Notes: generated from the sequence alone by a model not told the origin. Positions 18,511 through 28,651 are shown, numbered from the stretch's first letter. The stretch is 39,657 nucleotides of DNA from Lewinellaceae bacterium (GCA_024639065.1 JAHEJC010000014.1:1-39657), one strand, 5' to 3'. Made by a program: numbers and translations.

Positions 18511-19965
18511 ATGAAAAAACCTACTCCATCTAATTCAAGAAAAATAAATTATATAAAATGGATTTGGCTTTGTTTCCTGGTTATCTCAATCAGTGGATGT
18601 AATCGAATTGTACAAAAACCAATTGAAAAATCAAATCCTAACTTGATCATTATTTTAGTAGACGATATGGGTTATGGAGATGTTGGTTTTAATGGATGCA
18701 AAGATATTCCAACGCCAAATATTGATCGTATCGCCCAACGAGGGGTAACCTTTACCAATGGATATGTTACCTGGGGAGCTTGTGGACCAAGTAGAGCTGG
18801 AATGATAACCGGCAGATATCAAGATCGATTTGGATTTAGTAGAAACCCTTTATTCGCTCCCAACGATCCGAATCAAGGTCTTCCCTTAAGTGAGGAAACA
18901 TTGGCTAGTGTATTGAAAAGAGCCGATTACAAAACAGTTGCACTAGGCAAATGGCATCTGGGAGCACACCCCAGTCAACGACCCTTACAGCGAGGATTCG
19001 ATCATTTCTTTGGATTCTTAACTGGCGGGCATAGATACTTTCCTGAGGAATGGACTTTACAAGACGCCTACGCGGTAACCCAACAATTTGATGCTTATAA
19101 AACCAAACTATTAGATGACGAAATCCGCATCGAAGAAACAGAATACTTAACGGATGCGCTGTCCAGAGAGGCGGTTAATTATGTCAAAGAACTAAAAGAT
19201 CATCCCTTTTTTATGTACCTGGCCTATAATGCGCCGCATACGCCTTTGCAAGCCACGGAAAAATATCTGAATAGGTTCAAACACATTAAAGAAAGAAAAC
19301 GCAGGATTTACGCCGCTATGGTCAGTGCCATAGATGATGGCGTCGGTTTGTTGTTGGATGAACTAGAGGCATCTAATATCGATGACCATACACTAATCGT
19401 TTTCTTATCGGACAATGGAGGTCCAGAACGTACTAATGGCTCTGACAATGGTCCCCTAAGGGGCCAAAAAGGAACTCTCTTTGAAGGGGGCGTACGGGTT
19501 CCATTTGCCATGCAATGGCCAGGAAGAATTCCAGCAGGATCCGTTTATGATTTTCCTGTGAGTTCACTAGATATTTTCTCTACTTTCATCGCCCAAGCAC
19601 AAAAGAAAGTAACACTCAAAAATGAGGTAGACGGTGTGAATCTCCTACCGTATATTACTGGTAAAAAGAGTGGTTTCCCGCATGAACAATTATTTTGGCG
19701 GATTTATGACAAACAACATACAGCCATTCGAGCAGGAAATAAAAAATTGTTTGTGTCCCAAGATTCAAGTTTTGTGTATGATTTGCAAAATGATCTTTCA
19801 GAATCCATAAATCTCTTGCCTGGCCAAAAAGAAACTGGGCTCAAACTAGAAAAAATATATCAGGATTGGAGTATGAATATCATAGATCCCGTCTTTCTTG
19901 GGCTTGGTCAGAATAAAGAATATAACCAATTGCATCCGGACCGATTCGGGAGGCCAGAAAAGTAA
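18511..19965 (+). CDS. S1-family sulfatase, exported lipoprotein
   Basis: 484 aa; ISISGC lipobox; PNLIIILVDDMGYGDVGFNGC; C-G-P-S-R-A-G-M-I-T-G-R-Y-Q; GKWHLGAHPSQRPLQRGFDHFFGFLTG; LSDNGGPE; FEGGVRVPFAMQWPG. Confidence 0.96.
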   Translation: MKKPTPSNSRKINYIKWIWLCFLVISISGCNRIVQKPIEKSNPNLIIILVDDMGYGDVGFNGCKDIPTPNIDRIAQRGVTFTNGYVTWGACGPSRAGMITGRYQDRFGFSRNPLFAPNDPNQGLPLSEETLASVLKRADYKTVALGKWHLGAHPSQRPLQRGFDHFFGFLTGGHRYFPEEWTLQDAYAVTQQFDAYKTKLLDDEIRIEETEYLTDALSREAVNYVKELKDHPFFMYLAYNAPHTPLQATEKYLNRFKHIKERKRRIYAAMVSAIDDGVGLLLDELEASNIDDHTLIVFLSDNGGPERTNGSDNGPLRGQKGTLFEGGVRVPFAMQWPGRIPAGSVYDFPVSSLDIFSTFIAQAQKKVTLKNEVDGVNLLPYITGKKSGFPHEQLFWRIYDKQHTAIRAGNKKLFVSQDSSFVYDLQNDLSESINLLPGQKETGLKLEKIYQDWSMNIIDPVFLGLGQNKEYNQLHPDRFGRPEK

Positions 19966-19977
19966 AAAATAACTCAT

Positions 19978-21414
19978 TTGAAATCAATACAATTACAAGC
20001 TCCATTTTGCTGGACACATAAAATCGGGCTCTTTTTTATTCTCGGAGTTTCGATCGTCTATTTCGGAAATTGTACTCAAAAAAAAGTTCAAATACTTGTC
20101 CCAAATGTTTTGGTCATCCTTGTTGATGATGCAGGTTATGCGGATTTTGGATTTATGGGTAGTGCGGATCTAGAAACGCCCAATATTGACCAATTGGCAG
20201 CAAATGGAATCATATTTACCGATGCACATGTAAGTGCTAGCGTTTGTGCCCCCTCCAGAGCAGGACTACTTACCGGTAGATACCAACAAAGATTCGGATT
20301 TGAATGTAATGCATTATCTCATTTTCAAGGAATTGACACCAGTGAATGGACCATTGCTGAGATGATGAAATCAGGTGGTTACCAGACAGCAGCTTTTGGA
20401 AAATGGCACGTAGGTGACGCGCCTGAATCAAGACCTAATGCGCGAGGATTTGATCATTTTTATGGGTTTCTTTCAGGTGCTCGAAGTTATTTTCCCAATC
20501 CAAACGAGGACCAACCAGGGCATCTCAAAAGTATCAGAAGCAATGACACATTCACCAACTTTGAAGGATATCTTACTGACGTATTGGCTACAGAGGCAAT
20601 AAAATTTATTGATCAGCATGCTGAAGATCCATTCTTTATTTATTGGTCTCCTAACGCAGTGCATACACCGATGGAAGCTACGGAAGAAGACCTGGTTAAA
20701 TTTGAAGGGCACTCCAGGCAAAAACTAGCTGCCATGACCTGGTCCTTAGATAGAGCAATAGGCCATATTATTGAGAAATTGGAAAACGAAAATTTACTAG
20801 ACAATACGTTGATCTTCTTTTTGAGTGACAATGGAGGCGCAACTACTAATCAATCTTCAAATCTTCCCTTGAAAGGCTTTAAAGGAAATAAATATGAGGG
20901 TGGGCATCGAATCCCTTTTTTTATCCACTGGCCTAACAAAATCAAGCAACCCTCAAAGTTTGACGGCCTGACTTCTTCTCTGGATATTATGGCCACCTGT
21001 GCCGATGTGGCCAACGTAGATAACCCAACAGTACAATTGGATGGAGTAAGCCTAGTACCTTATATTGAAGGTCGTTCAACAGGTAATCCACATCATAAAT
21101 TGTATTGGAGAAAAGAAGGAATGGCTGCTACAAGAAATGATCAATTTAAAATGATTCGTATCCAGGATTTAGGCTATAGGCTTTATGATTTACAAGGAGA
21201 TCTGGCTGAATCCAGGGACTTAAGCGAATCCAATATGCGAACATTAAATTCCATGCAAGATCAATTGGCTGACTGGGAGGATGAAATGATAGATCCACTT
21301 TGGGTAGAATCTCCTGAATGGAATCAGGTTACCTGGTACATCCACCAAGATTTATTTAACAATAATCAAATCCGAATTAAATCGCCACAAGGTTTATCTA
21401 AAATAAGTAACTGA
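19978..21414 (+). CDS. S1-family sulfatase, exported; probable TTG start
   Basis: 478 aa; PNVLVILVDDAGYADFGFMGS; C-A-P-S-R-A-G-L-L-T-G-R-Y-Q; GKWHVGDAPESRPNARGFDHFYGFLSG; LSDNGGATTN; YEGGHRIPFFIHWP. The ORF begins with TTG at 19978, 12 bp after the previous gene, and is needed to retain the signal peptide. Confidence 0.95.
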   Translation: MKSIQLQAPFCWTHKIGLFFILGVSIVYFGNCTQKKVQILVPNVLVILVDDAGYADFGFMGSADLETPNIDQLAANGIIFTDAHVSASVCAPSRAGLLTGRYQQRFGFECNALSHFQGIDTSEWTIAEMMKSGGYQTAAFGKWHVGDAPESRPNARGFDHFYGFLSGARSYFPNPNEDQPGHLKSIRSNDTFTNFEGYLTDVLATEAIKFIDQHAEDPFFIYWSPNAVHTPMEATEEDLVKFEGHSRQKLAAMTWSLDRAIGHIIEKLENENLLDNTLIFFLSDNGGATTNQSSNLPLKGFKGNKYEGGHRIPFFIHWPNKIKQPSKFDGLTSSLDIMATCADVANVDNPTVQLDGVSLVPYIEGRSTGNPHHKLYWRKEGMAATRNDQFKMIRIQDLGYRLYDLQGDLAESRDLSESNMRTLNSMQDQLADWEDEMIDPLWVESPEWNQVTWYIHQDLFNNNQIRIKSPQGLSKISN

Positions 21415-21433
21415 TGAATAGAATCCTTCGTAG

Positions 21434-22768
21434 ATGGTTTATAAACTAATTGTCCTTTTAATTATTTTAATACTGCTAATAATTTCTATTTCAAAATGGA
21501 AGTGGCATCCCTTTATAGCCCTCCTTTTAGCTGGAATGTCATTGGGTTTATTTTTAGGATTTGGCGGGACGGAAACTGTCGAGGTTTTACTGGAAGGATT
21601 TAGCGGTACACTCAAATGGATTGCCATTGTGGTTATACTGGGTGCATTTATCGGTGAGGTAATTAATGAGACGGGAGGAGCTAAACGTATTTCAGATGCG
21701 GTAATTAAACGGACGGGTGAAAAGAAATTGCCGTGGGCTATGGGTATTACCGGCTATCTAGTCTCTATCCCAGTATTTGTCGATGTAGCCTATATTGTTT
21801 TACAGCCAGTTATAGAAGCACTCGCAGCACGTGTTAAAAAACCGGTTTTGGTTATAGGGCTTTCACTCACTGCTGGCCTTACTGTTTCACATACACTCAT
21901 TCCACCTACTCCAGGTCCATTAGCGGTAGCATCTTTGTTGGGAGCGGATCTGGGAAGACTGCTATTAATCAATGCATGTGTAGGTATATTTGCCATGATA
22001 GGTGGTATTCTCTGGGCTTCAAACTTTTGTAAGAATTCGTGGCTACCCTATGACAAAAAACTTGAACAAATTCACATCGAAGCAAATGATATTGAAGCAA
22101 AACAATCCAAGGGTCATTCAGTCATCTTGGATTTAATGCCGATCCTGGTGCCTATAATCCTTATGGGCTTTGGTGCTTTTTTCGACAAAACAGATACAAG
22201 TTTTTTAGGCCAGACGATTTCCCTAATCAGTATACCTATGATCGCGGTATTAATTGGGGCTGGTATTGCTTTGGTTCAATTATTAAGTCAAAAGGCCAAA
22301 ACTTCTGTGAATCAATTAGTCGAACAAGCCATCATTAAATCCGCATTGGTTATTATGATTACCGGCGCAGGAGGCTCATTTGGTTATATCATTCGAGAAA
22401 GTGGAATCCAGGATTCATTGGCAGATTTTTTTGTAGGTATTCCCTTTCTGGGCTTCTTACTGCCTTTCATTGTGGCGGCTGTATTGACCACAGCTACGGG
22501 TTCGATTACCGTTTCCCTAATAGGAACAGCATCCATCATTGGACCCATGGCTAGTAGTATGCCTTACTCAATAGAAATGATGGCTGCATTAATTGGAGCC
22601 GGATCCTTTTGTGTATTCCATGCCAACTCAAGCTTTTTTTGGCTACTCAATCGATTACATGAGGTCCCGGTAAATATATTATATCGAACCTACACTTTAC
22701 AATCACTGGTTATGGGAATATCAGGACTTATCGGCATATTGGTTTTACGACTAATAGGTATTGTGTAA
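21434..22768 (+). CDS. GntP-family permease (gluconate/H+ symporter-like)
   Basis: 444 aa, polytopic; FGGTETVEVLLEGFSGTLKWIAIVVILGAFIGEVINETGGAKRISDAVIKRTGEKK; HTLIPPTPGPLAVASLLGADLG; ATGSITVSLIGTASIIGP; typical GntP features. Confidence 0.92.
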   Translation: MVYKLIVLLIILILLIISISKWKWHPFIALLLAGMSLGLFLGFGGTETVEVLLEGFSGTLKWIAIVVILGAFIGEVINETGGAKRISDAVIKRTGEKKLPWAMGITGYLVSIPVFVDVAYIVLQPVIEALAARVKKPVLVIGLSLTAGLTVSHTLIPPTPGPLAVASLLGADLGRLLLINACVGIFAMIGGILWASNFCKNSWLPYDKKLEQIHIEANDIEAKQSKGHSVILDLMPILVPIILMGFGAFFDKTDTSFLGQTISLISIPMIAVLIGAGIALVQLLSQKAKTSVNQLVEQAIIKSALVIMITGAGGSFGYIIRESGIQDSLADFFVGIPFLGFLLPFIVAAVLTTATGSITVSLIGTASIIGPMASSMPYSIEMMAALIGAGSFCVFHANSSFFWLLNRLHEVPVNILYRTYTLQSLVMGISGLIGILVLRLIGIV

Positions 22769-22794
22769 ACAGATAGACGTTGGAAGGGTCTAAA

Positions 22795-22830
22795 CTTCGT
22801 CAAGCTCAGTATCCAGAATGATATTCTGAC
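22795..22830. repeat. Degenerate dispersed-repeat-like intergenic sequence
   Basis: CTTCGTCAAGCTCAGTATCCAGAATGATATTCTGAC resembles the widespread intergenic motif CTTCGACAAGCTCAGNATGA and contains the inverted repeat CAGAAT-GAT-ATTCTG. Confidence 0.35.
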
Positions 22831-23025
22831 CTTCATAAAACCTGGAGATGTATTATTCTATTAGCCTGGGGATATAACGAAGTGAAAAACCAGGTGTAAG
22901 TATCCGGTCTAACCGTTTGGCGCCTATTTTTCCTTGGCCAAAATTGTAACAAACTCCGCATAGCTATGAATCAGTTCCGCGGGTCACGAATCAGAACCAG
23001 GATTCTATAGAAAATAAAATCTAAC

Positions 23026-24573
23026 TCACCGACTATTCTTTCCCAGGGTTATTCCCGGCCAATCATCGGTTCGAAAAGGAGTCATAGGCAATCCATCCCG
23101 ATTGTACATATTACAAACCGGATTAGTAGCCCAGGCATAGCGGACAGCTACCGGATTTTCTATTTGCTCACTCCAAATTTCCATTTGAGTAGAACTGATA
23201 ATTGTTGCTTCAGCATGCACAAATTTTTGGTCCGCTCCAGCAATGGTAAAACCTTGCGGTTCTTGGGTATCAAAAGCATAAAGGCCCTTCCCCTCATTAT
23301 TGAATGTAATAGTGATTTTATTGCCATCAATTTTTAAAGAGCTATACGTTGGCCCCATAAACTGGATATCTTTGTTATAGTCCTTAGCCAATGCCCAACG
23401 AGCTAGACGGTTTGCAACTGTTTGTTTGTTCCGGGGATGTATATCCCTTCCTTCTCCCACATCAATTATGACTGCTTGACCAACATTTGGTAGTCGATCC
23501 ATGGTCATGGTTTGTGCTTCTCGTAATTCAGCCCAGTTACTGTCATCAGGCTCGTCCTTTTCAGCTTGGAAATCGGCTAATTGAACATAATAAAACGGAA
23601 AGTCGCCTTGACCCCATTCATCTCGCCAGTGTTGAATCATCATGGGGAAAAGGTCACGATATTGATAGGCTCGTCCTGCATTAGATTCTCCCTGATACCA
23701 AATAACCCCTTTGATTCCATAGCCAATAGTAGGATGTAAAACACCATTATAAATATTTCCAGGCCGGTGTTGTCCGACCATGATATTTCTAGGTCTATTT
23801 GGTCTTCTGTAGGAACGATCTTCTTCTTCTGTAGCCTCCCACTCAGCCACTTCTTTTTCCCAATTTTCAAGTTCCTTATCAAAATCAAAATTTAATTCCT
23901 GGTCTTTCCACCAAGCCATCAATTCAGTATATTGATCATCCTTTTCCATAACATCTTTCCTAACCCAGGCCTCCGCGGAGGAGCCACCCCATGCGTTATC
24001 AATCAAGCCAATCGGTACATCCAATGCATGATGAAGTCGACGCCCAAAAAGATAGCCTACTGCTGAGAAGTCCCTGACCGTTTCTGGTGAACAAGTGGTC
24101 CAAGCTCCTTCAAAATCATTCCGTGCCTCTTGGGTCCCCACTAGAGGAACCGTAATTAAACGAATGTTGGGATACTTAGCCGTCATAATCGCCAGCTCAG
24201 CACTATTTGTATTTATTAATGGCCATTGCATATTGGATTGACCTGAACATATCCAAACTTCTCCGACCAGGACATCATCGAAAAAAAACTTCGACTTTTC
24301 ACCTTTGATGAACATCTGATAAGGACCACCGGCAGGAATCGGTCTAAGTTTGATTTTCCAATATCCCTGTTGGTCGGCTTTCGTGGAATGACTTTGTCCA
24401 TAGATCTCGACATTAACATTTTCTCCAGGGCTTGCCCAACCCCAAACCGGGTTGGATTGTTTTTGTTGTAATACCATATGGTCGCCAAAGATCGCGGGCA
24501 ACCTCATTTGCGCATTTAACATTATATTGAAAAGTAAGGCAACAACGACTGGAAAAAATGATCGGAGAAGCAT
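23026..24573 (-). CDS. Sialate O-acetylesterase-like (SASA-type) carbohydrate esterase, exported
   Basis: 515 aa; signal peptide; RLPAIFGDHMVLQQKQSNPVWGWASPGENV; EVWICSGQSNMQWPL; GLIDNAWGGSSAEAWVR; IGYGIKGVIWYQGESNAGRAYQYRDLFPMMIQHWRDEWGQGDFPFYYVQLA. Confidence 0.95.
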   Translation of the reverse strand: MLLRSFFPVVVALLFNIMLNAQMRLPAIFGDHMVLQQKQSNPVWGWASPGENVNVEIYGQSHSTKADQQGYWKIKLRPIPAGGPYQMFIKGEKSKFFFDDVLVGEVWICSGQSNMQWPLINTNSAELAIMTAKYPNIRLITVPLVGTQEARNDFEGAWTTCSPETVRDFSAVGYLFGRRLHHALDVPIGLIDNAWGGSSAEAWVRKDVMEKDDQYTELMAWWKDQELNFDFDKELENWEKEVAEWEATEEEDRSYRRPNRPRNIMVGQHRPGNIYNGVLHPTIGYGIKGVIWYQGESNAGRAYQYRDLFPMMIQHWRDEWGQGDFPFYYVQLADFQAEKDEPDDSNWAELREAQTMTMDRLPNVGQAVIIDVGEGRDIHPRNKQTVANRLARWALAKDYNKDIQFMGPTYSSLKIDGNKITITFNNEGKGLYAFDTQEPQGFTIAGADQKFVHAEATIISSTQMEIWSEQIENPVAVRYAWATNPVCNMYNRDGLPMTPFRTDDWPGITLGKNSR

Positions 24574-24786
24574 GTTATTTAGTTTATATTTTGTAACAAA
24601 TCTATTTTTGAACGTGCTTTAGTCTTTCACAAGCATCAATAAAAATAAAGATTTGTAAACAGGTTTTAGATTATGTTTATGTGAGCTCAAATTACGGAAC
24701 CGATTACAGAAATGCGCATTTTTAATTAGATTTAATTATTTTGAATATCTTCTTTTGTATTTAGGGAAAAATGCTGGTTACATTTT

Positions 24787-26256
24787 ATGAAGTACATTTA
24801 TACTTTTACTCTAGTCAGCCTACTTATTTCATGTACTGGACTAACAAATGGTAATGAAAAGGGAAGGCCTAATATCTTGTTCATTGCGGTTGATGATCTA
24901 CGTCCCGAATTGGGTTGTTACGGAAATGAAGTAGTTAAGTCGCCCAACATAGATCGTTTAGCTCAAGAAGGCTTTCAGTTTATAAATCACTATGTTCATG
25001 TGCCTACTTGCGGAGCTTCACGTTTTAGCTTACTCACTGGACTGCTTCCTAGATCTATTGGACATCTCAGTAATATGGTTATTGCAGACTCCTTGTCTAC
25101 AAAACCAGAAAGTGACAAGCCTGAATCGTTTGTGCATCAATTGCGCCGAAATGGATACTATACCGTTGGAATTGGAAAGATATCGCATATGCCTGATGGG
25201 TATGTGTATGGATATCAGGAACCCATTTCACAAATTAAGGAAATGCCGTATAGCTGGGATGAATTCAAGTTCGACCATAGTAAATGGGGTACAGGACATA
25301 ATGCTTTTTTTGGTTATGCAGATGGTACTAATCGAAATGATCTGAAAAAACAAGTTAAACCCTATGAAGCAGCAAACGTCGAAGATGATGGCTACCCAGA
25401 TGGTCTTACGGCAAACCTAGCTATCCAAAAATTAGAAGAATTAAAAAAACAGGATAATCCTTTCTTTATGGCGGTCGGATTCTTCAAGCCACACCTCCCT
25501 TTTAATGCACCAAAAAAATATTGGGATTTTTACGATCCTGAAGAAATACCTCTAAGCATCACTCCTGATTTGCCAATAAATATTAACACCGCCAGCCTTC
25601 ATGGTAGCGGAGAATTTAACCAATATGCTTTGGGGGAAGAAAAAGCGAGCTTAGAAAAGAACGTATCTGATGCATATGCTCGAAAATTAAGACATGCCTA
25701 CTATGCTTGTGTCAGTTATATCGATGCACAGATTGGAAAATTAGTCGCAGCACTAAAAAATGAGGGCCTAGACCAGAATACCATTGTTGTTCTATGGGGC
25801 GATCATGGATGGCATTTAGGCGATCAGCGAGTTTGGGGAAAACACACCTTGAATCATCGTTCTTTACGAAGTCCCTTGATCATTAAATTGCCGAAACAAT
25901 ACCAAAATCAAGCAATCAACCAGGTAGTCTCCACCATTGACATTTATCCCACCATACTAGATCTTTGTCAGGTAGACAAGTCTGCTAAAACAGATGGCAA
26001 TAGTTTATCTCCACTAATGAGTAATCCATTGATGCAATGGGAGTATCCCAGTTATTCTTATTTCAGAAAAGGCATTACCATGCGGACAAACAAATATCGC
26101 CTGACCAAATATTTTAGAGCCGAACAGCCAAGTCTGGAATTGTATAATCTTGAAACGGATCCCTATGAAATGTCAAATGTAGCCGGGCAATATCCGGATT
26201 TAGTCAGGCAGCTAATGCCTATGCTAGATAAAGGTGACACCGGACTATATAAATAG
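24787..26256 (+). CDS. S1-family sulfatase, iduronate-2-sulfatase-like
   Basis: 489 aa; ISCT lipobox; PNILFIAVDDLRPELGCYGN; C-G-A-S-R-F-S-L-L-T-G; FKPHLPFNAPKKYWDFY; WGDHGWHLGDQRVWGKHTLNHRSLRSPLI. Confidence 0.95.
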   Translation: MKYIYTFTLVSLLISCTGLTNGNEKGRPNILFIAVDDLRPELGCYGNEVVKSPNIDRLAQEGFQFINHYVHVPTCGASRFSLLTGLLPRSIGHLSNMVIADSLSTKPESDKPESFVHQLRRNGYYTVGIGKISHMPDGYVYGYQEPISQIKEMPYSWDEFKFDHSKWGTGHNAFFGYADGTNRNDLKKQVKPYEAANVEDDGYPDGLTANLAIQKLEELKKQDNPFFMAVGFFKPHLPFNAPKKYWDFYDPEEIPLSITPDLPININTASLHGSGEFNQYALGEEKASLEKNVSDAYARKLRHAYYACVSYIDAQIGKLVAALKNEGLDQNTIVVLWGDHGWHLGDQRVWGKHTLNHRSLRSPLIIKLPKQYQNQAINQVVSTIDIYPTILDLCQVDKSAKTDGNSLSPLMSNPLMQWEYPSYSYFRKGITMRTNKYRLTKYFRAEQPSLELYNLETDPYEMSNVAGQYPDLVRQLMPMLDKGDTGLYK

Positions 26257-26455
26257 ATAGTTAGAGTAAGATCATACGATCATTAGTTTTAGTATTTCAA
26301 CCTATTATTTCAATCTAATTTGAGTAATTCAAGATTCAATCTAGCGATTAGAATTTGAGTGGATATGAATATTAGTGCGGAACGAAAAATAAGCTAAAAC
26401 GGATAGATGCTGACCAGAAATTGAAATCAAGTACAAATCCTATCCTGAATTAATT

Positions 26456-28651
26456 TTACTCAATCTCCTTTATTTCGAGCACCACGCTTCTCCTATTTGC
26501 AGAAACATCTGGATTAAACCCAACTTTTATCAAATATTCACCTGAAAAATGCAGTGTACTATCAATTGGTGAAACTGTATTTGGATATATATTCAGTTCT
26601 TTTATCTGATACTGCTTTGCAGGATCCAGCCCTTTTAAACGAACTGGTTCAACAGAATAATTAGCTCGATAGCGATTGCTTACGAGATAAGAAAAAACAA
26701 CCGAACGGCTTTTGGTGGAATCAACAAATTGAAAACAAGCAAATGGTTTTTCATACGGACTTTGCAATCGATACAAATCTCCATGCCATAAAATATCACT
26801 AAATGATTGATAATTTGATACGGCCTCTTGACAAAATTTTAGATCATTTTCATCTAAATCGTCTACCACGATGTCAAAACCAAGTTTACCCATAGAAGCT
26901 ACATCGGTACGGTATTTTATACTTGCATTTTTATCCCAATCGGTCACATGGGCGCACATCGCAATGGCGGGATAGAAATAAGAATATTCCCACTGCATAA
27001 AAACACGATCCACAGGGGCTGTATTGTCACTCAGCCAAAATTCTGTAAAATATTGAAGAGCCCCGTAATCCACTCGACCACCTCCACCAGAGCATAACAT
27101 AATCGGCACTTTCGGATACTTTAAGCGTACCCGGTCCAATACTTTATAGAGTCCATTTACGTAATCTGTATATAAATGCGATTGTGGCATCCGCTGCCTG
27201 TCCAGATAGGCTGACCAAGCGTTATAAATAATGGAATTAGCATCCCATTTCACATAAGCAATATCCGGATTTTTTGTAAAAATAGTATCAAAAACTCCAA
27301 ATACATAATCCTGAACAGCTGGGTTGGACAAGTCCAATACCAATTGATTACGGTAGTAAAATTCTTTTCGATCCGGTTGGCGGATTACCCAATCCCGGTG
27401 GTTTTCATATAACTCACTTTTGGGATTTACCATTTCTGGCTCAATCCAAATTCCGAATTTAATTCCTTTGTTGTTGGCTTCTTGTACAAGATAGTTTAAA
27501 CCACGGGGTAGTTTATTCCTGTTTTCTTGCCAATCTCCCAATCCGGCTCGATCATTGTTCCGGGGATATTTATTGGCAAACCAGCCATCATCCAATAAAA
27601 ATAAATCTACTCCTAAAGTTTTGGCACCATCAAACAATCCAACTAATTTATCTTCATCAAAATCAAAATAGGTAGCTTCCCAGTTATTGAGTAGAGTCAA
27701 TCTGTCCCCTTCTCCATCATAGATGCGATACTTGCGTGCCCATCGATGCATGTTCCTACTAGCATCTCCTGTACCATGCCCAGAATAGGTAAAAATAAAA
27801 TGTGGCGTTTCAAATGATTGATTAGCAGCTAATCGATATTCAGCTGAATGGTCATTCACGCCGGCTATAAAGCGCAAATTGCCATATCTGTCTTTTTCAA
27901 AGTCAAACCGATAGTTGCCAGACCAGGCCAAATTTGCGAGGATGACCTTTCCTTCTTCTTCGTTCGCTTCACTATCTAAAGAAAGTAAAAATGTGGGGGG
28001 TGCATATAAATTGGCCCGGGTACCCAGTTTGGAATCTAAGACCTTTATTCCATTGGTGAGTAGTTGTGTTTCAGGCTGCATTTCTTCGGCCCACGATCCA
28101 TGATAGTGTGTTAGGTAAAAGTTATTGTTTCTAAAATAGAGGTTAGCTGAGGCATATTTTTTCAATTCAATGATACCTTCTTCTCCATTTTTGATCATCG
28201 TCCATAGTTCAAATACATTTTCCTCTTGATAAACTTTGTAAAACAACTGTACCGCTGTTTTATATACAGGATCCAAAAGTTCTATCATGGTCAAAGTTAT
28301 ATGGTCATCTAAAATAGTGGTACTATGTTCAACATATTCTAACTCCGTTGACGGATTACCATCAGCATGAAGAATATGTAACGCTGGCTCAGCGATATTC
28401 CAAGTACCACTAGGCGTGTAGATGTGATTGAAGACATCTTCATTAGTACCTTCATAACGAAGCTGTCTAACAATGTCTTTATATTCGTCAGTGTTGGATA
28501 ATCTCAATCCAAAATAAACTTGACGCAATCGTTTATCCTGATCAGCGTGGATCACCATAGCATGTGTTGAACTTTCAATAGGGATAATCGTTTGAGCCGA
28601 ATGTTGGAGAACAAAAATGAAACTGGTGAGCACTAATAAAAGTATGCGCAT
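26456..28651 (-). CDS. Alpha-galactosidase-like glycoside hydrolase, GH36 type, exported
   Basis: 731 aa; signal peptide; LLDDGWFANKYPRNNDRAGLGDWQENRNKLPRGLNYLVQEANNKGIKFGIWIEPEMVNPKSELYENHRDWVI; IAYVKWDANS nucleophile region; MLCSGGGGRVDYGALQYFTEFWLSDNTAPVDR acid/base region. Confidence 0.94.
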   Translation of the reverse strand: MRILLLVLTSFIFVLQHSAQTIIPIESSTHAMVIHADQDKRLRQVYFGLRLSNTDEYKDIVRQLRYEGTNEDVFNHIYTPSGTWNIAEPALHILHADGNPSTELEYVEHSTTILDDHITLTMIELLDPVYKTAVQLFYKVYQEENVFELWTMIKNGEEGIIELKKYASANLYFRNNNFYLTHYHGSWAEEMQPETQLLTNGIKVLDSKLGTRANLYAPPTFLLSLDSEANEEEGKVILANLAWSGNYRFDFEKDRYGNLRFIAGVNDHSAEYRLAANQSFETPHFIFTYSGHGTGDASRNMHRWARKYRIYDGEGDRLTLLNNWEATYFDFDEDKLVGLFDGAKTLGVDLFLLDDGWFANKYPRNNDRAGLGDWQENRNKLPRGLNYLVQEANNKGIKFGIWIEPEMVNPKSELYENHRDWVIRQPDRKEFYYRNQLVLDLSNPAVQDYVFGVFDTIFTKNPDIAYVKWDANSIIYNAWSAYLDRQRMPQSHLYTDYVNGLYKVLDRVRLKYPKVPIMLCSGGGGRVDYGALQYFTEFWLSDNTAPVDRVFMQWEYSYFYPAIAMCAHVTDWDKNASIKYRTDVASMGKLGFDIVVDDLDENDLKFCQEAVSNYQSFSDILWHGDLYRLQSPYEKPFACFQFVDSTKSRSVVFSYLVSNRYRANYSVEPVRLKGLDPAKQYQIKELNIYPNTVSPIDSTLHFSGEYLIKVGFNPDVSANRRSVVLEIKEIE

